A DNA stretch of 64,000 bases. Source: Sphagnum compactum. Taxonomy: Eukaryota; Bryophyta; Sphagnopsida; Sphagnales. The position numbers and the translations under genes are program-made. The notes under the pieces were generated by a model, which did no database searches, was not told where the DNA came from, and saw only the letters and a program-made list of their open reading frames with translations. The stretch covers positions 62,001-126,000 of the forward strand of contig OZ234494.1 of NCBI GenBank assembly GCA_965153455.1, in the 5' to 3' direction. This document shows, in pieces, positions 46,665 through 57,769 of this stretch; position 1 is the stretch's first letter, and each line of letters begins with the position of its first letter.

Positions 46665-46692
46665 CACGTGCCACGTCACCCGTTAACGTGAC
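46665..46692 (+). promoter_or_regulatory. Cluster of ACGT-core sites (G-box/ABRE type)
   Basis: CACGTG, CCACGTCA and AACGTGAC within 28 bp. A TATA-like TTAATATATATAATATAT lies about 120 bp downstream. Plant bZIP and bHLH factors bind such cores. No gene start is recognisable downstream. Confidence 0.35.
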
Positions 46693-46827
46693 ACCTGAAC
46701 GAATCCGCCTATCTCTCACGGGTGGGGCCCATCCTACGGGTGTCGTGTCTCTAGGGGTCTATGTAGTGTGCTACTGTCCGTCCGGAGTCAGGGGAAGGAA
46801 CTTTCTTCCTTTAATATATATAATATA

Positions 46828-47564
46828 TGTACCTAAAAAAAAAAGAAAAGAAAAAGTGGGTAGGTGTTCCCTTCTCATCAAGCTTTTCCTCCTACACAAA
46901 ATTATTGAGACAAAAGGCCAAAAACTTCAACACTAATTTTCATCCCAATTTTTTTAAAAAATAATAATAAAAAATAAAATACTTATATATATATAATTCA
47001 ACAAAAATTATAAAAAAAGTATTTTCTTCTGTTTTGGTAGCTACCTAATGTTTTGGTGGATTTGTTTTGGTCAAGTCTGTGCATCCATCCATCCATCCAT
47101 CCAAATTTTTTGCAGGAGGAGAAAATGGAGTTCATAAGGGACTTTCCAAGTTGCTGGATCTGCCACATTTTGTGTGCTTTCTGAGTGTGTGTGTGTGTGT
47201 GTGTGTGTGGGCTAGCTCTCTCTCTCTCTCTCTCTCTCAACATAATTGAAGAAGGATTTAAGAGCCAGACCACTACCAGTTAAAAAACTTGAGAGAGAGA
47301 GAGAGAGAGAGAGAGTGTGTGTGTGTGTGCCACAATGATTTTGTAGCTAGTCAAGGGAGGTGGGTGGGTGGGTGGAAGAAAAGATTTGTTTTTGCTAGTG
47401 TGGTACAGTTTGTTGTCTGGCACAGTTTCAGAACCACCCATTAAGTTATTGTTGACATAGGCGCACAAATTCAACCCACAATTACTATTGGGGACAAAAT
47501 AGTCAAGGACATTATTACTTTCTACACTCAACTCATCAACTCAGCCACCACCCAGCCCAGAGGG
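46828..47564 (+). repeat. Tandem segmental duplication, copy 1 (uninterrupted)
   Basis: About 740 bp from GTACCTAAAAAA to CCCAGCCCAGAGGG, repeated at 48154-48551 plus 54333-54652. Contains (ATCC)n 47082-47102, (GT)n 47185-47208, (CT)n 47216-47238, (GA)n 47291-47314 and (GT)n 47315-47328. Confidence 0.88.
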
Positions 47565-48153
47565 AGTAAACTGTAATACATAAGGTGTCAGAATAAAAGT
47601 GACATACATGTACATTCAGAATGGAGGTTGGAAAGAGGGCAGCTGTGGCAGGAAGATAGTTATTATTATGACAGTTTGGAGAGGACTCACAATTTCTTAA
47701 ATTATTTTTTTCCTAGTCAACTATGGCAATTGGCAACTTGCAAGCTTCGTCTAAGCATTTACTAAAAGCCTTCACAACTTATTACATTGGCGACTTGCAT
47801 GTTTTGCAGAACCTTTGCTGATTACAATTTCCATTCATTTTGTACAACAGAGGAAGATCATGACTTCAGAATTAAATCAATTGTGTATCAATAGATTGTC
47901 TGTTCAAAATGTTAAGTAACAATGCAAATGGATAGATAGACACAAAATTCTAAACTTTATTTCAATAAATTAACATCAATTTTTATGAATGAATTTGAAT
48001 CATCTCATGCTTATTATTATTGAGCTTGTTTTGTAAACCTGGTATTTTATTTTTATTTATTTTATTTATTATTTTTGCCTGCAAGAGAAAGGAAAATTTT
48101 GATTACCCTATGCACAAACAAGCCATCCAAGTCTCACTTAGTAGTATATATGT
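47565..48153. other. Spacer between the two duplication copies
   Basis: AT-rich, about 590 bp. No gene, RNA or transposon terminus recognised. Confidence 0.5.
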
Positions 48154-48551
48154 GTACCTAAAAAAAAAAGAAAAAAAAAAGTGGGTAGGTGTTCCCTTCT
48201 CATCAAGCTTTTCCTCCTACACAAAATTATTGAGACAAAAGGCCAAAAACTTCAACACTAATTTTCATCCCAAATTTTTTAAAAAATAATAATAATAAAT
48301 AAAATACTTATATATATATAATTCAACAAAAATTATAAAAAAAGTATTTTCTTCTGTTTTGGTAGCTACCTAATGTTTTGGTGGATTTGTTTTGGTCAAG
48401 TTTGTGCATCCATCCATCCATCCATCCAAATTTTTTGCAGGAGGAGAAAATGGAGTTCATAAGGGACTTTCCAAGTTGCTGGATCTGCCACATTTTGTGT
48501 GCTTTCTGAGTGTGTGTGTGTGGGCTAGCTCTCTCTCTCTCAACATAATTG
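48154..48551 (+). repeat. Tandem duplication copy 2, left part
   Basis: Matches 46828-47247 with shorter (GT)n and (CT)n runs. Interrupted at 48551 by the LINE; continues at 54333. Confidence 0.88.
48538..48551 (+). repeat. LINE target-site duplication, left copy
   Basis: TCTCAACATAATTG, identical to 54319-54332. The undisturbed sequence is in duplication copy 1. Confidence 0.9.
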
Positions 48552-48565
48552 CCCGAACTTGCACA

Positions 48566-49945
48566 ATGACCAAAATCCCAATTTGGAACGGGAATGCTCC
48601 CGCAAGCACTACCCCAACGTGGAGTGAAAGGGTAGCACGAGGCCTTACTGATACATCCGCCACCCAATTCACCACCCACTCTCACAGAAACGGGAGGAGT
48701 CAAGGGAGTTGGAGCAAGTATTCATCTAGGGAAATTGGATCAACTTCTCAAACGGAAGGAACTCAAACAAGACAAAATGCTCTCACCAAAATTGGAAAAG
48801 ATCAGGGAATGGGGGAGTTGTCAGCCTCCCTAACTCATCAAGTAGAGTGTAACCTCAACGTGATCCCTTCAAAAGTCACAACTCTGGTGAAGAGCACGGA
48901 TGGGAGTAACACCTCCAAAGCCAAATTAAGTTTCAATCTCTCGGGTGAGAAGAATGACTCAGCGCGAGGAAAATGGGCTGATCAAAACCCTTTTGAAGTG
49001 TTAAACGGGGAAAACGAGCGCTCCGATTTTCTTAGGAAAATCCTGAAAGAAATAGAGGGAGGATGGACATTCCAGGCGAAAAAAAAGAATAAGGAAAGGG
49101 TCGACACAATACGCCCAGATAGCATCCAATCTCCTCACCCTTCCACACGAGAAAGCATAGCCCCAAGGGGGAAAAGAGGTCAGACGTATTCAAAACTCCA
49201 TCAATCTTTCTTTACCTCCTTAGGAATCCCTCTCCCAACCAATGTGGATCTCTGTAGAGCCAGGGTATGGCCAGTACTCACAAGAGAAAAAAGCCCCCAA
49301 AAGGAGGTATTAATACATTCTAGAAACCAAGCCCTCCCCAACCTTCCAATTGGCATCAGAATCACAGGGGACGGGAGAGAGGATTGGTCCTCCAAATCAG
49401 CCATGGACGAACTGATCCAACACATAGCAATCGGGCTAGAGGAGAACGTTCTGCGGCATAAACTCCTGCTGAAGGACCAACTCAGCCTCGAATGGAGCTG
49501 GCAAGAGGAGCTAAACAAGGGCGGATCTGAATGTACCATCCTTGCCCACATCCCCATCGGCTCCAATCCCGTCAGCATACAGAACAAAAAGCACTTACAC
49601 TGGAAAGCTGTCAAATCAATCTCAAGCATGAACAACGAAATAGAATTCGTCACCCCAGCCCACAACCTTCTTCTAAAGCAAGGAGTGGGAGGGGAAGAAT
49701 GCCAAGTTCACAAAAACAAGGCCGCCAGCCGGCAGACCTCGCCCCAAGCGCCTCGGAAGAAGCAATTCACGCCACTAGATTTGGGGCGTTCTCAGACTTC
49801 CAATGTGGCCATACATAACACCACCACTATCACCAACTCGCAAGAGCTCGAATGGGAACGGAATGAAGACAGCTCCCAGAAGTGCCTCCTACCACAGGGA
49901 TCGATCGGCACTCAAGCCGCCCTAGACCAACCACCTCATGAATAA
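48566..49945 (+). CDS. LINE ORF1 protein
   Basis: 459 codons from ATG (MTKIPIWNGNAPAS) to TAA. The frame is also open upstream through duplicated host DNA, but that part is not LINE sequence. Low-complexity, Ser/Thr/Lys-rich N-terminus. A central part (SFFTSLGIPLPTNVDLCRAR, ending near HIAIGLEENVL) looks folded. No CCHC knuckle or clear RRM is seen by eye. By position it should be the nucleic-acid-binding chaperone of the LINE particle. Its stop overlaps the ORF2 start by 8 nt (ATGAATAA). Confidence 0.7.
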   Translation: MTKIPIWNGNAPASTTPTWSERVARGLTDTSATQFTTHSHRNGRSQGSWSKYSSREIGSTSQTEGTQTRQNALTKIGKDQGMGELSASLTHQVECNLNVIPSKVTTLVKSTDGSNTSKAKLSFNLSGEKNDSARGKWADQNPFEVLNGENERSDFLRKILKEIEGGWTFQAKKKNKERVDTIRPDSIQSPHPSTRESIAPRGKRGQTYSKLHQSFFTSLGIPLPTNVDLCRARVWPVLTREKSPQKEVLIHSRNQALPNLPIGIRITGDGREDWSSKSAMDELIQHIAIGLEENVLRHKLLLKDQLSLEWSWQEELNKGGSECTILAHIPIGSNPVSIQNKKHLHWKAVKSISSMNNEIEFVTPAHNLLLKQGVGGEECQVHKNKAASRQTSPQAPRKKQFTPLDLGRSQTSNVAIHNTTTITNSQELEWERNEDSSQKCLLPQGSIGTQAALDQPPHE

Positions 49946-52900
49946 GAGGCCCCTTACGGTAGTCTCTTTAAACGTGAGGGGCTTAGGGAAGAACTCCTCC
50001 AAGCAAAAAGAAATCCGCTCCTGGATCTCATCCCTGGTCCCCACCCCTCAAATACTGCTTTTACAGGAACACCACCTGGGGGAAATAGATTGTTCTAATT
50101 CCACAAAAAGGATCCAATTCTGGAATGGCGCTTCTTTTTGGAACTATGGCCTACCAATGGGGCGCTCACAACGAATAAGCGCGGGCACTTCCATTCTCGT
50201 AGACAGATCCCTTGCCCCCCTCATCAGTGCCAACGGCATTCTTTTAGAAGGCAGGGCACAATACATTACTCTTCAGATCTTGGGTACTGGTACCTTGACA
50301 ATCATCAATGTTTATGCCGCCTGCTTTTCAAACGAGAGAGCGTCGATGTGGAAACGGCTGAATGGAGCGAATCTAGTTGTCGATCACTTCATCCTAGGTG
50401 GAGATTTCAACCACTGGGAAGAAACTGAGCGCGGAGGAGTGGCTGGTAAGCGTCGGATGCAGAGAAGGGAGGCGACTACGTGGCATCACTTGACACTCCA
50501 ATACGGCTTAATGGACGCATGGTTGCTTGACAGCTTTCGAAAAATGTTCGCAAAGGAATTCACTTTCGACAACGGAAGATCCGGCGCACACTCGGCAGTC
50601 TCACGCATAGACAAGTTCCTCGTTTCCCAAGACCTGGATTCGAAAGGCGGGAGAATTGAGGCGACCGTTTCGATCCGAAAATTCTCTGACCACTCTCCCT
50701 TAGTCCTATCCATATGGGGTCAGTCTGACATACCTGACAAACTATCCCATTATTTTGACTCTTCCCTACTCAAAGATGAAAAAGGGAAAGCTGAAATGTT
50801 ACAAGCCTGGGAAGGGGAGCTGCCCAAGCCCTTAAACGACTCAGAGTGGGCTCCCTGGTTGGAGGCCGCCACCAGAAGAGTATTGGCATGTAACACAAGA
50901 TTAGCGAAGGAAAGGCGCCGCCTGAGAGGGGTGCAAGTCAGAGTGCACGCAAAGAAAATCCAGCTGGCTGAGGAACAGCTCTAGCGGGACCCAACTAACG
51001 CACAAGTGCGGGAGATCCTGTCCGAATCGCAAGCAAAGCTAGCAGAGGTTTTCCAAGCCTCAGTTGAGCGCAATAGTCACCTCTCAGCGACCAAATGGTT
51101 TAGGTATGGGGACACTTGCTCCAAAACTTTCTTTGATTTCCATCGTATCGGAAAGAAAAAGACACTCCTGAAGGAGTTAGAGGTTGATGGAGGGACAATT
51201 TCCGACCAGAAAGACCTCTCTCATTACATCACAAGATTTTATGCCAACCTATATGAATCAGAGACACATGCCCCAGGCACCTCTGAGGCACAAGAGAGAT
51301 GTTGGGAGAGCGTCCCCACTCGGGTCACGGAGGCCATGAACGCCAACATGACCCGATCCTTATCCCTAGCAGAAATCACGGAAGCCATCACCTTGCTCCC
51401 CAAAGGCAAGGCCCCAAGGCACGATGGAATCCCAACAGAATTCTTTCAAGAATATGTGAATGAGGTAGCCCCCACGCTACTACTAGCTTTCAAGGCCATG
51501 TTAGCACGGGGATTGACCTCAGAATACATTAACAAGGGCATGATCACCCTAATTCCCAAGTCAGGGGAGCACTCAAAACTGGGGAATTGGCGCCCAATCA
51601 CACTTTTGGGAAGCATATACAAGATCCTTGCCAAAACTTTAGCTAGAAGAATCCAAGAATTCCTTCCTCTCGTGATCAGACCAAACCAAACCGGTTTTGT
51701 AGAAGGAAGAAACATTCTAGACAATAACTTCCTGGCTCAAGAGGCTCTGGTCTGGGCACCAGAAAGCGGTCAAGACCTTGTCCTCCTACTCCTCGATTTT
51801 GAAAAAGCATATGACAGGATTGAATGGGACTTCCTCTTCCCAACTTTGTCCAAACTAGGTTTCTGCCCCACCTGGATTCAATGGATCTCATCCCTCTATT
51901 GGCTCGCGTCCTCATCAGTTAAAGTAAACGGGGAACCTGGAGAGGACTTCAGACTCGCCAGGTCAGTCCGACAAGGCTGTCCACTAGCTCCATACCTGTT
52001 CATTCTTGCTATGGATGTTCTGGGCCATATGCTGGACGACCCAAAGCACGAAATAGAGGGAATGCACCTCCCCAAAGGGGGATGCGTCCGGGATCAAACT
52101 TTCGCGGATGACACCGCAGTTTACCTTAAGGGATCCCCAAGTAACTTAAACAAAGCTCGGGCAGTACTTGAACTTTTCTGTCTTGCTTCTGGGGCAAAAA
52201 TCAATTGGGGAAAATCTGCGGCCATATGGGCCAGCAAGGAAAAAAAGGAATGGGAATGGGGACAAGAAGTTGGGCTGAGATGGATCCCTGAGGGACAAGG
52301 GGTTCGATACTTAGGCATCCAAATAGGCTTTCGGTTACCTATCGAGGCCAATTTTGAAAAACTCATGCTCACCCTAAAAGGGAAGATGATCACCTGGGAC
52401 AAGTGCAACCTCTCTCTCGCTGGTAGAATTCTTGTTGCCAACCAAGTATTGCTTTCCTCAATGTGGTATATGGCAGCCTGTTGGAACCCCAATCCGAGGA
52501 TGTGCAACCAGATCAGAGGAGTGGTACGAAACTTCATTTGGGGGGGAAAGGCTTCTAATACACGGGCCAAGGTCAAATGGGATTCTCTTACACTTCCCTT
52601 GTCTAGGGATAATAGACCCCAAGGCACAATCCGAAGCACTTCTTGCCAAACTTTTAGTGAGAGGTCTTGCCCCAGGAGGAGAACCCTGGAAAGAGATCCT
52701 GAGGCATCGAGCAGATCAAGTCCATCTCCCGGTGCACGGCAAAGGGCCAAGCATCCCGGATATAAATTGGCTTTTTGCCGCCCCCAAGCTCAAAAAATTG
52801 AAATGCTCATTTTGGAAGAGCATCCTTGGCTCTTGGCTCAACGTAAGAGTTGGTCTAGCAAAGTCTGAACCCGCATCCCATGCGGAGGTTCTCAGACAAC

Positions 52901-54282
52901 CTATTTTCAGCAACCCTCTCATCCTCAACATGACTGGTCACCCTCTGGGAGTGAGTGGTCGCAATGAAGGACGAGCCATTGCCAATTCTGGCTGCACCCG
53001 AATCAAAGATCTTTGGGACCAGGAGGGCAGGGCATGGAAAAGCCTCCAAGCCCTTCGGTTGACCTACCACGCCACCAACAGGAACAACAGAGAAATCATC
53101 ATAGCGAGCATCCCATGGAATCCTGCAACTTACACTAACCGCTTTCAGGCAGGGGACTGGATCAGCAAAAGAAACTCCGGAAACAACACCACTCTAGAAT
53201 GGATATACCATGTAACCGCGGTCACCCCCAACACGGTGCAAGCCAATGAATTCCAGAGGGTTACCCCCACTGGTCTCATTAAAGCTACGAACTCCCAAGT
53301 GATAACCCTTTCCCCTGAAGGTTATCACCCAATCAGGGTCCTCTTTCAAGAAAGACACGGAGCCCCATATAAAGTTGCCTGAGAGTTCCCATCACTCACC
53401 AAGCTTCCCATATTTTGGATTTTCGAATCCGGTTTCATTGATGGGCTTCCCTGGGACCCGGGAGAGTGGCACTCGCAAGCCTCCTCACAAATGGGCGACT
53501 CTCCTTTTTTCGGCTATTCCGTAAAGTGGGGCTACCGAAATGCAAGGAAACCCACCCATAGCGCCAACATCTGCTCCTTCATTCAAAGGTTAAACTTGCA
53601 AAACTCCACCGTTACGCAAGTTATTGCCAGAATCTGGCATAACGCCCGACCCCGGAAGGTCGGCACTCTCATATGGCTCACTTTAAACCGGGGTCTCCCG
53701 GTTGGCACATGGCTACAATGCATGGGGATCCTCCCCACGTGCAAGGTTTGCACTGAGGAGGCCCCTGAATCCCCTCAACACTGTCTCCTCGAGTGTCCCC
53801 GCACCAAACGGGCTTGGGAGGCCTTCTATCACATATGGCAAAAATGGGGAGCGCCCAATGACATCATTCTTACCTGGCCTTTCGTCATGCTTGGTGAAGC
53901 TGTCTTCAAGAGAGAAGATGACCCCCCTGGAGTCCAAGGGTACCATGTAGGAGGCTTCTCCTACATCAGACAACCGCTTGACATCCTTCGCAGTTTTATC
54001 CTCTACTTTCTTTGGACAGAGAGATGCCGGAAGGATTTTGATAACCAGTATTCCTCTAGGAAAATCCTTCAACAAGCCTGGGTTGCTACCGTTGAGGTTG
54101 GAATGGCCACTTGGAAGGCCATTAATTCCCTTCGATCCTCCCGGGACCCTAGTATTCAAGATAGGATTGAGCAAGCCTTTAAGGCGGAATGGTGCCACTT
54201 AGGCATCTTTGGGGTTGATTGCGTCACCATCGTGTGGTGCTTCTTGCCACCCTTGTATTTCTTGGATTTCTTTAATGTTTGA
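49938..54282 (+). pseudogene. LINE ORF2: AP endonuclease, reverse transcriptase, zinc-binding C-terminus
   Basis: Starts ATG at 49938. Endonuclease: VVSLNVRGLG, LLLQEHHLGE, FILGGDFNHWE, SDHSPLVLS. An in-frame TAG at 50982-50984 separates it from the RT part, which continues in the same frame (from about 50985): PITLLGSIYKILAKTLARR, LLLDFEKAYDRIEWDFL, SVRQGCPLAPYLF, and the catalytic FADD at 52101-52112 (F instead of Y, common in plant L1). Near 52600 the frame shifts by +1 (LTLPLS joins LGIIDPKAQSEALLAKLL). A TGA at 53380-53382 interrupts again. The C-terminus has a zf-RVT pattern (CKVCTEEAPESPQHCLLECP). With three lesions it cannot make a full enzyme. Confidence 0.88.
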
Positions 54283-54318
54283 TGGGGCTGCTGCCTCCCT
54301 CCCCTTCTCCGGGTTTCT

Positions 54319-54332
54319 TCTCAACATAATTG
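54319..54332 (+). repeat. LINE target-site duplication, right copy
   Basis: TCTCAACATAATTG directly after GGGTTTCT, the LINE 3' end. Confidence 0.9.
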
Positions 54333-54652
54333 AAGAAGGATTTAAGAGCCAGACCACTACCAGTTTAAAAACTTGAGAGAGAGAGAGAGAGAGAGAGAGT
54401 GAGTGTGTGTGTGTGTGCCACCATGATTTTGTAGCTAGTCAAGGGAGGTGGGTGGGTGGGTGGAAGAAAAGATTTGTTTTTGCTAGTGTGGTACAGTTTG
54501 TTGTCTGGCACAGTTTCAGAACCACCCATTAAGTTATTGTTGACATAGGCGCACAAATTCAACCCACAATTACTATTGGGGACAAAATAGTCAAGGACAT
54601 TATTACTTTCTACACTCAACTCATCAACTCAGCCACCACCCAGCCCAGAGGG
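54333..54652 (+). repeat. Tandem duplication copy 2, right part
   Basis: Matches 47248-47564, including (GA)n 54375-54399, a (GT)n run and the GGGAGGTGGGTGGGTGGGTGG block. Ends CCCAGCCCAGAGGG. Confidence 0.88.
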
Positions 54653-55446
54653 TTGTCATGCCTAAACATGCCTAAAACCTGCTCATTAGGCTTTCGCAGA
54701 GCCGTAAATGGAACTGCGCTGAGTATCTGCACACACACAAACATTGCAGTTTGAGAATAAAGTGACATTAGCAAGTTACCTATAGGAACAAGTTTGGAAA
54801 GTAGGGAAACATTATTTTTCACTCTTGAATGTAGGCTGCACATTCACACATGTATGTCCTTCCACAACTTTCAAGAAATAGTCGTACAGTTCTTTTCTTT
54901 CAGATTCACCCTAGCTGCCACAGTCCTTTCTTCACCTGTAGATTATTCTAGCTAGGGCTTTTGATGTCAAAGGTTGGAGTTTTCTGGATCAGTTTACCAG
55001 CTTTGGACTAGTCCCCTCTATGTGATCTATGTCATCTATCACAAGGTTCTCCTATTCCATGTAATTGTGCATGTCTGGGCACAATGTATAACAATAAAAA
55101 AAGAACTAAACAATTTCATGGACTTTTAACCTGGACAAACCTTTTAGCAAGGACGAGATCACAAACTCCAGTCTTTGAAGTGCTTTTACCAGAAAGGAAG
55201 GCTTCACTGTTTCATTGATGTATTTTCAATTGGACAACATGAATCTCTTGGGTGTCACATGTTCTCAGTCAAAGTAAGTCAACACAAACCAAACTTCCAC
55301 ACCGAGATTTTGAGTGCCATACCTCAGGTGCAACAATTACTAATTTATCCTCTTCCTCCATGTCATCCAATAGATTCCCAACAGGGCTGATAAAAATCTC
55401 ATACAGCCATTCCAAATATCCGTCCATGGTTTTTCTTTCAAAATTC
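54653..55446. other. Intergenic DNA, nothing recognised
   Basis: AT-rich, no domain-bearing frame and no transposon terminus seen. Confidence 0.45.
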
Positions 55447-56510
55447 ATTATGGGATGGGAGAAAGGGTGTAGGTTGATTTTTTTTCTTTTTTTTTTTTTA
55501 TTGTTGAGGGGGAGGGGGGTGGAGGTTAATGTTTTTTTTTGCCTTAAGGTATGATCCGGGCATTACGAATGTAGTGCCGGTGGCTGGTGGCTGTTTGACC
55601 AGGAAAAAAAGGAAGCGGTGCTTGGCTGTTTTAGTGCAATGCTGTGGCTGTTTTTGTTGACTTATTTCATTTTTTGTTACTTTTTTTTACTGGTGGTAAG
55701 TTTTGTAAGTTACTTTTTATTGTTGAAAGGGGTAAGTTTTGTTACTTTTTTACTGGTTGTAACTTTGATAAATTACTTTTTATTGTTGAGAAGGGCCAGG
55801 GTGAAGGGTTCTATTCATTGTGCGACGGGGGAACTTGAAAGGGTGCAGGTTGATTTTTTTTCTTCTTTTTTTTATTGTAAAGAGGAGGGGGGTGGAGGTG
55901 AATGTTTTTTTTTTCATTTCATTGGAAATGTGGAAGGAGGAGGGGGAAAAGGGGTACATTTTTTATTTGGAAATGTTTTTTTTTTCCCCAGATGTATGAA
56001 AAGGTGGAAGGAGGAGGGGGGAAAGGGGTACATTTAGGGTTTCTAGAAATGTTTTCTTCGAAGGAGGGGTTCACCGGGGGTAATTTTTTTTTACAAATTC
56101 ATTATGGGATGGGGGAAAGGGTGCAGGTTGATTTTTTTTCTTCTTTTTTTTACTGTTGAGGGGGAGGGGGGTGGAGGTTAATGTTTTTTTTTGCCTTCAT
56201 TTGACATGTGGAAGGAGGAAAGGAAAGGGAAAGGGATGATTTTTTTTTTAAATTTTGTTTTTTCATTGTGGAGTGGCTAGGGACAAGGGGAACTTGAAAG
56301 GGTTTTTTTTATAAATATGTTGAAGGGGGATGGGAGGGAGTTTATTTTCTATGTTGAAAAGGGATGAGAGGGGTTTTTTTTTTTTTTCTATGTTGAAAAG
56401 GGATGGGAGGGAGTTTTTTTTTTTTTTCTATGTTGAAAAGGGATGAGAAGGGTTTTTTTTTTTTACAAGTTCATAGGGGGGGGGGGGGGTTAGGGTTGGT
56501 TTAATTAATT
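55447..56510 (+). repeat. Poly(T)/G-rich degenerate repeat block
   Basis: A roughly 100-bp unit (ATTATGGGATGGGaGAAAGG, then TTGATTTTTTTTC, TTGAGGGGGAGGGGGGTGGA, and a long T run) occurs near 55447, 55838 and 56100, and again at 57770-57905. Reading frames across it are low-complexity artefacts. Confidence 0.65.
56316..56464 (+). repeat. Tandem repeat, four units of 34-40 bp
   Basis: TATGTTGAAAAGGGATGaGA-type units start at 56316, 56350, 56389 and 56429, separated by T runs of varying length. Confidence 0.75.
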
Positions 56511-57420
56511 AAATCTGAGCTAAAATAAAATAAACTTAATTAAACTAACCTAAACTTTGATATCCAGGGCGTGGCAATGTACAATGCTTCAAAGCTTTTG
56601 GCCCAATATCTGATCCTTAAGAGAAATATGTAGTTGCATCTGTGAAATATGTAGCTTTTTACTGTTGAAACAAGTGAGCTCTATTATGGTTTCTGTTAAA
56701 GTCTCATTGCACTTTGGTTGCACCTCACTGCCAACTAACTCAGATTTACTCTTTTCATGGTGTTGTGGCAAATGTTTAATGCCAAGTGCAAATTAGTTGG
56801 CAGATTGGGGGAAACCCTAATCTGAAAGGCGCATACGTAATACAACCCAGAACAATTCAACAACAGTTCTTGGCTATCATGAAATTTCTGATTAGTGCCC
56901 AGCAGGTACTAATTAGGAATTTCATCAATATATACAGGTAATGTCTATATCAATTTGGGTTTTCTTTTCTTTTCAAGTGTTTCCAAGTCCTTAAATTGAC
57001 GAGGCAAGAAGCATTGCATTCAACTAGTCTAGAGCAAATCTGGTTTGTAAGTTTTTCAAACCTTAAGGTATGCTCTTCAGGACATGAGGATATCCAGTTT
57101 TGCAACCCATCAGCATAACTGTCACAGGAACGAGGTCAACATAAGCGGATGCTTGTGCACGAAACAACATTGAATGGATGCTCAAATGCATCACCATAGC
57201 TCCTATAAGCACAGTGGTTAATGCTGTGCAGACCAGGAGGCCAATTCACAACGCGCACCTAATATGATCAAACAAAAATACAACTCCAGTTATGGAATTA
57301 CAAAACTTCCTGCAGACAATTTCCTGTACCTATAGGGTACCTCTGCGATGGTTTTTAACATATTCCACCTTGGTTCAAACCTATACATATGATCTATTTT
57401 TTTTTACTTTTTCAAACAGC
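56511..57420. other. Intergenic DNA, nothing recognised
   Basis: AT-rich, no supported gene. A TAATTAATTAAA-type stretch follows the G run at 56477-56490. Confidence 0.4.
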
Positions 57421-57455
57421 CAGGCACCCCTTTGTAAATAGCCTATCTTAGTAAT

Positions 57456-57500
57456 CCGGGCATTACAATCGTAAGGTCGCAGGCTCAAGGCTGTTTGACC
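57456..57500 (+). repeat. tRNA-like scrap (SINE remnant?)
   Basis: GGGCATTACAATCGTAAGGT followed by CGCAGGCTCAAGGCTG resembles the anticodon arm, variable loop and T arm of a tRNA with a decayed B box. Related words occur at 55558-55585 and 57708-57737, each next to the poly(T)/G-rich units. Confidence 0.35.
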
Positions 57501-57769
57501 ACAAAAAACCCGGTGCAATGCCAGGCTCTTTGTGAAGGAATGTCAAGCTGTTTTTTTTGACTTTTTTCCACTTTTTGTTATTTTTTGTTACCTTTTTTAC
57601 TACTTGTAACTTTATAAATTACTTTTTACTGTTGAAGGGGGCAAGGTGAGTTATTTTAATTTTTTTTTTATTGTTTAGGGGGAAGGGGTGCACCTATACA
57701 TATGATCCAGGCATTACGAGTGTAATGCCGCTGGCTGAGGAGGGGGGAAAGGGGTTATTTTTTTTACAA

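Larger units (their letters stand above)
45251..46827. other. Flank of the retroelement nest, no gene recognised
   Basis: Composition drops to AT-rich host DNA. Contains the foldback at 45636-45735 and an ACGT-site cluster at 46665-46692. Open frames are short and without recognisable domains. Confidence 0.45.
48552..54318 (+). mobile_element. L1-type LINE, 5.77 kb
   Basis: Two consecutive ORFs (ORF1; endonuclease-RT-zinc-binding ORF2) flanked by a 14-bp duplication. Only 14 bp precede the ORF1 ATG and 36 bp follow the last stop. There is no poly(A) tail. Confidence 0.9.

Noticed and set aside
48392-48565. Upstream part of the LINE ORF1 frame
   Set aside because: It lies in the duplicated host block outside the LINE boundary at 48552 and is also present, without LINE, in copy 1.
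55618-56159. 139-codon and neighbouring frames (Phe/Gly-rich)
   Set aside because: Encoded by poly(T) and G runs in a degenerate repeat.
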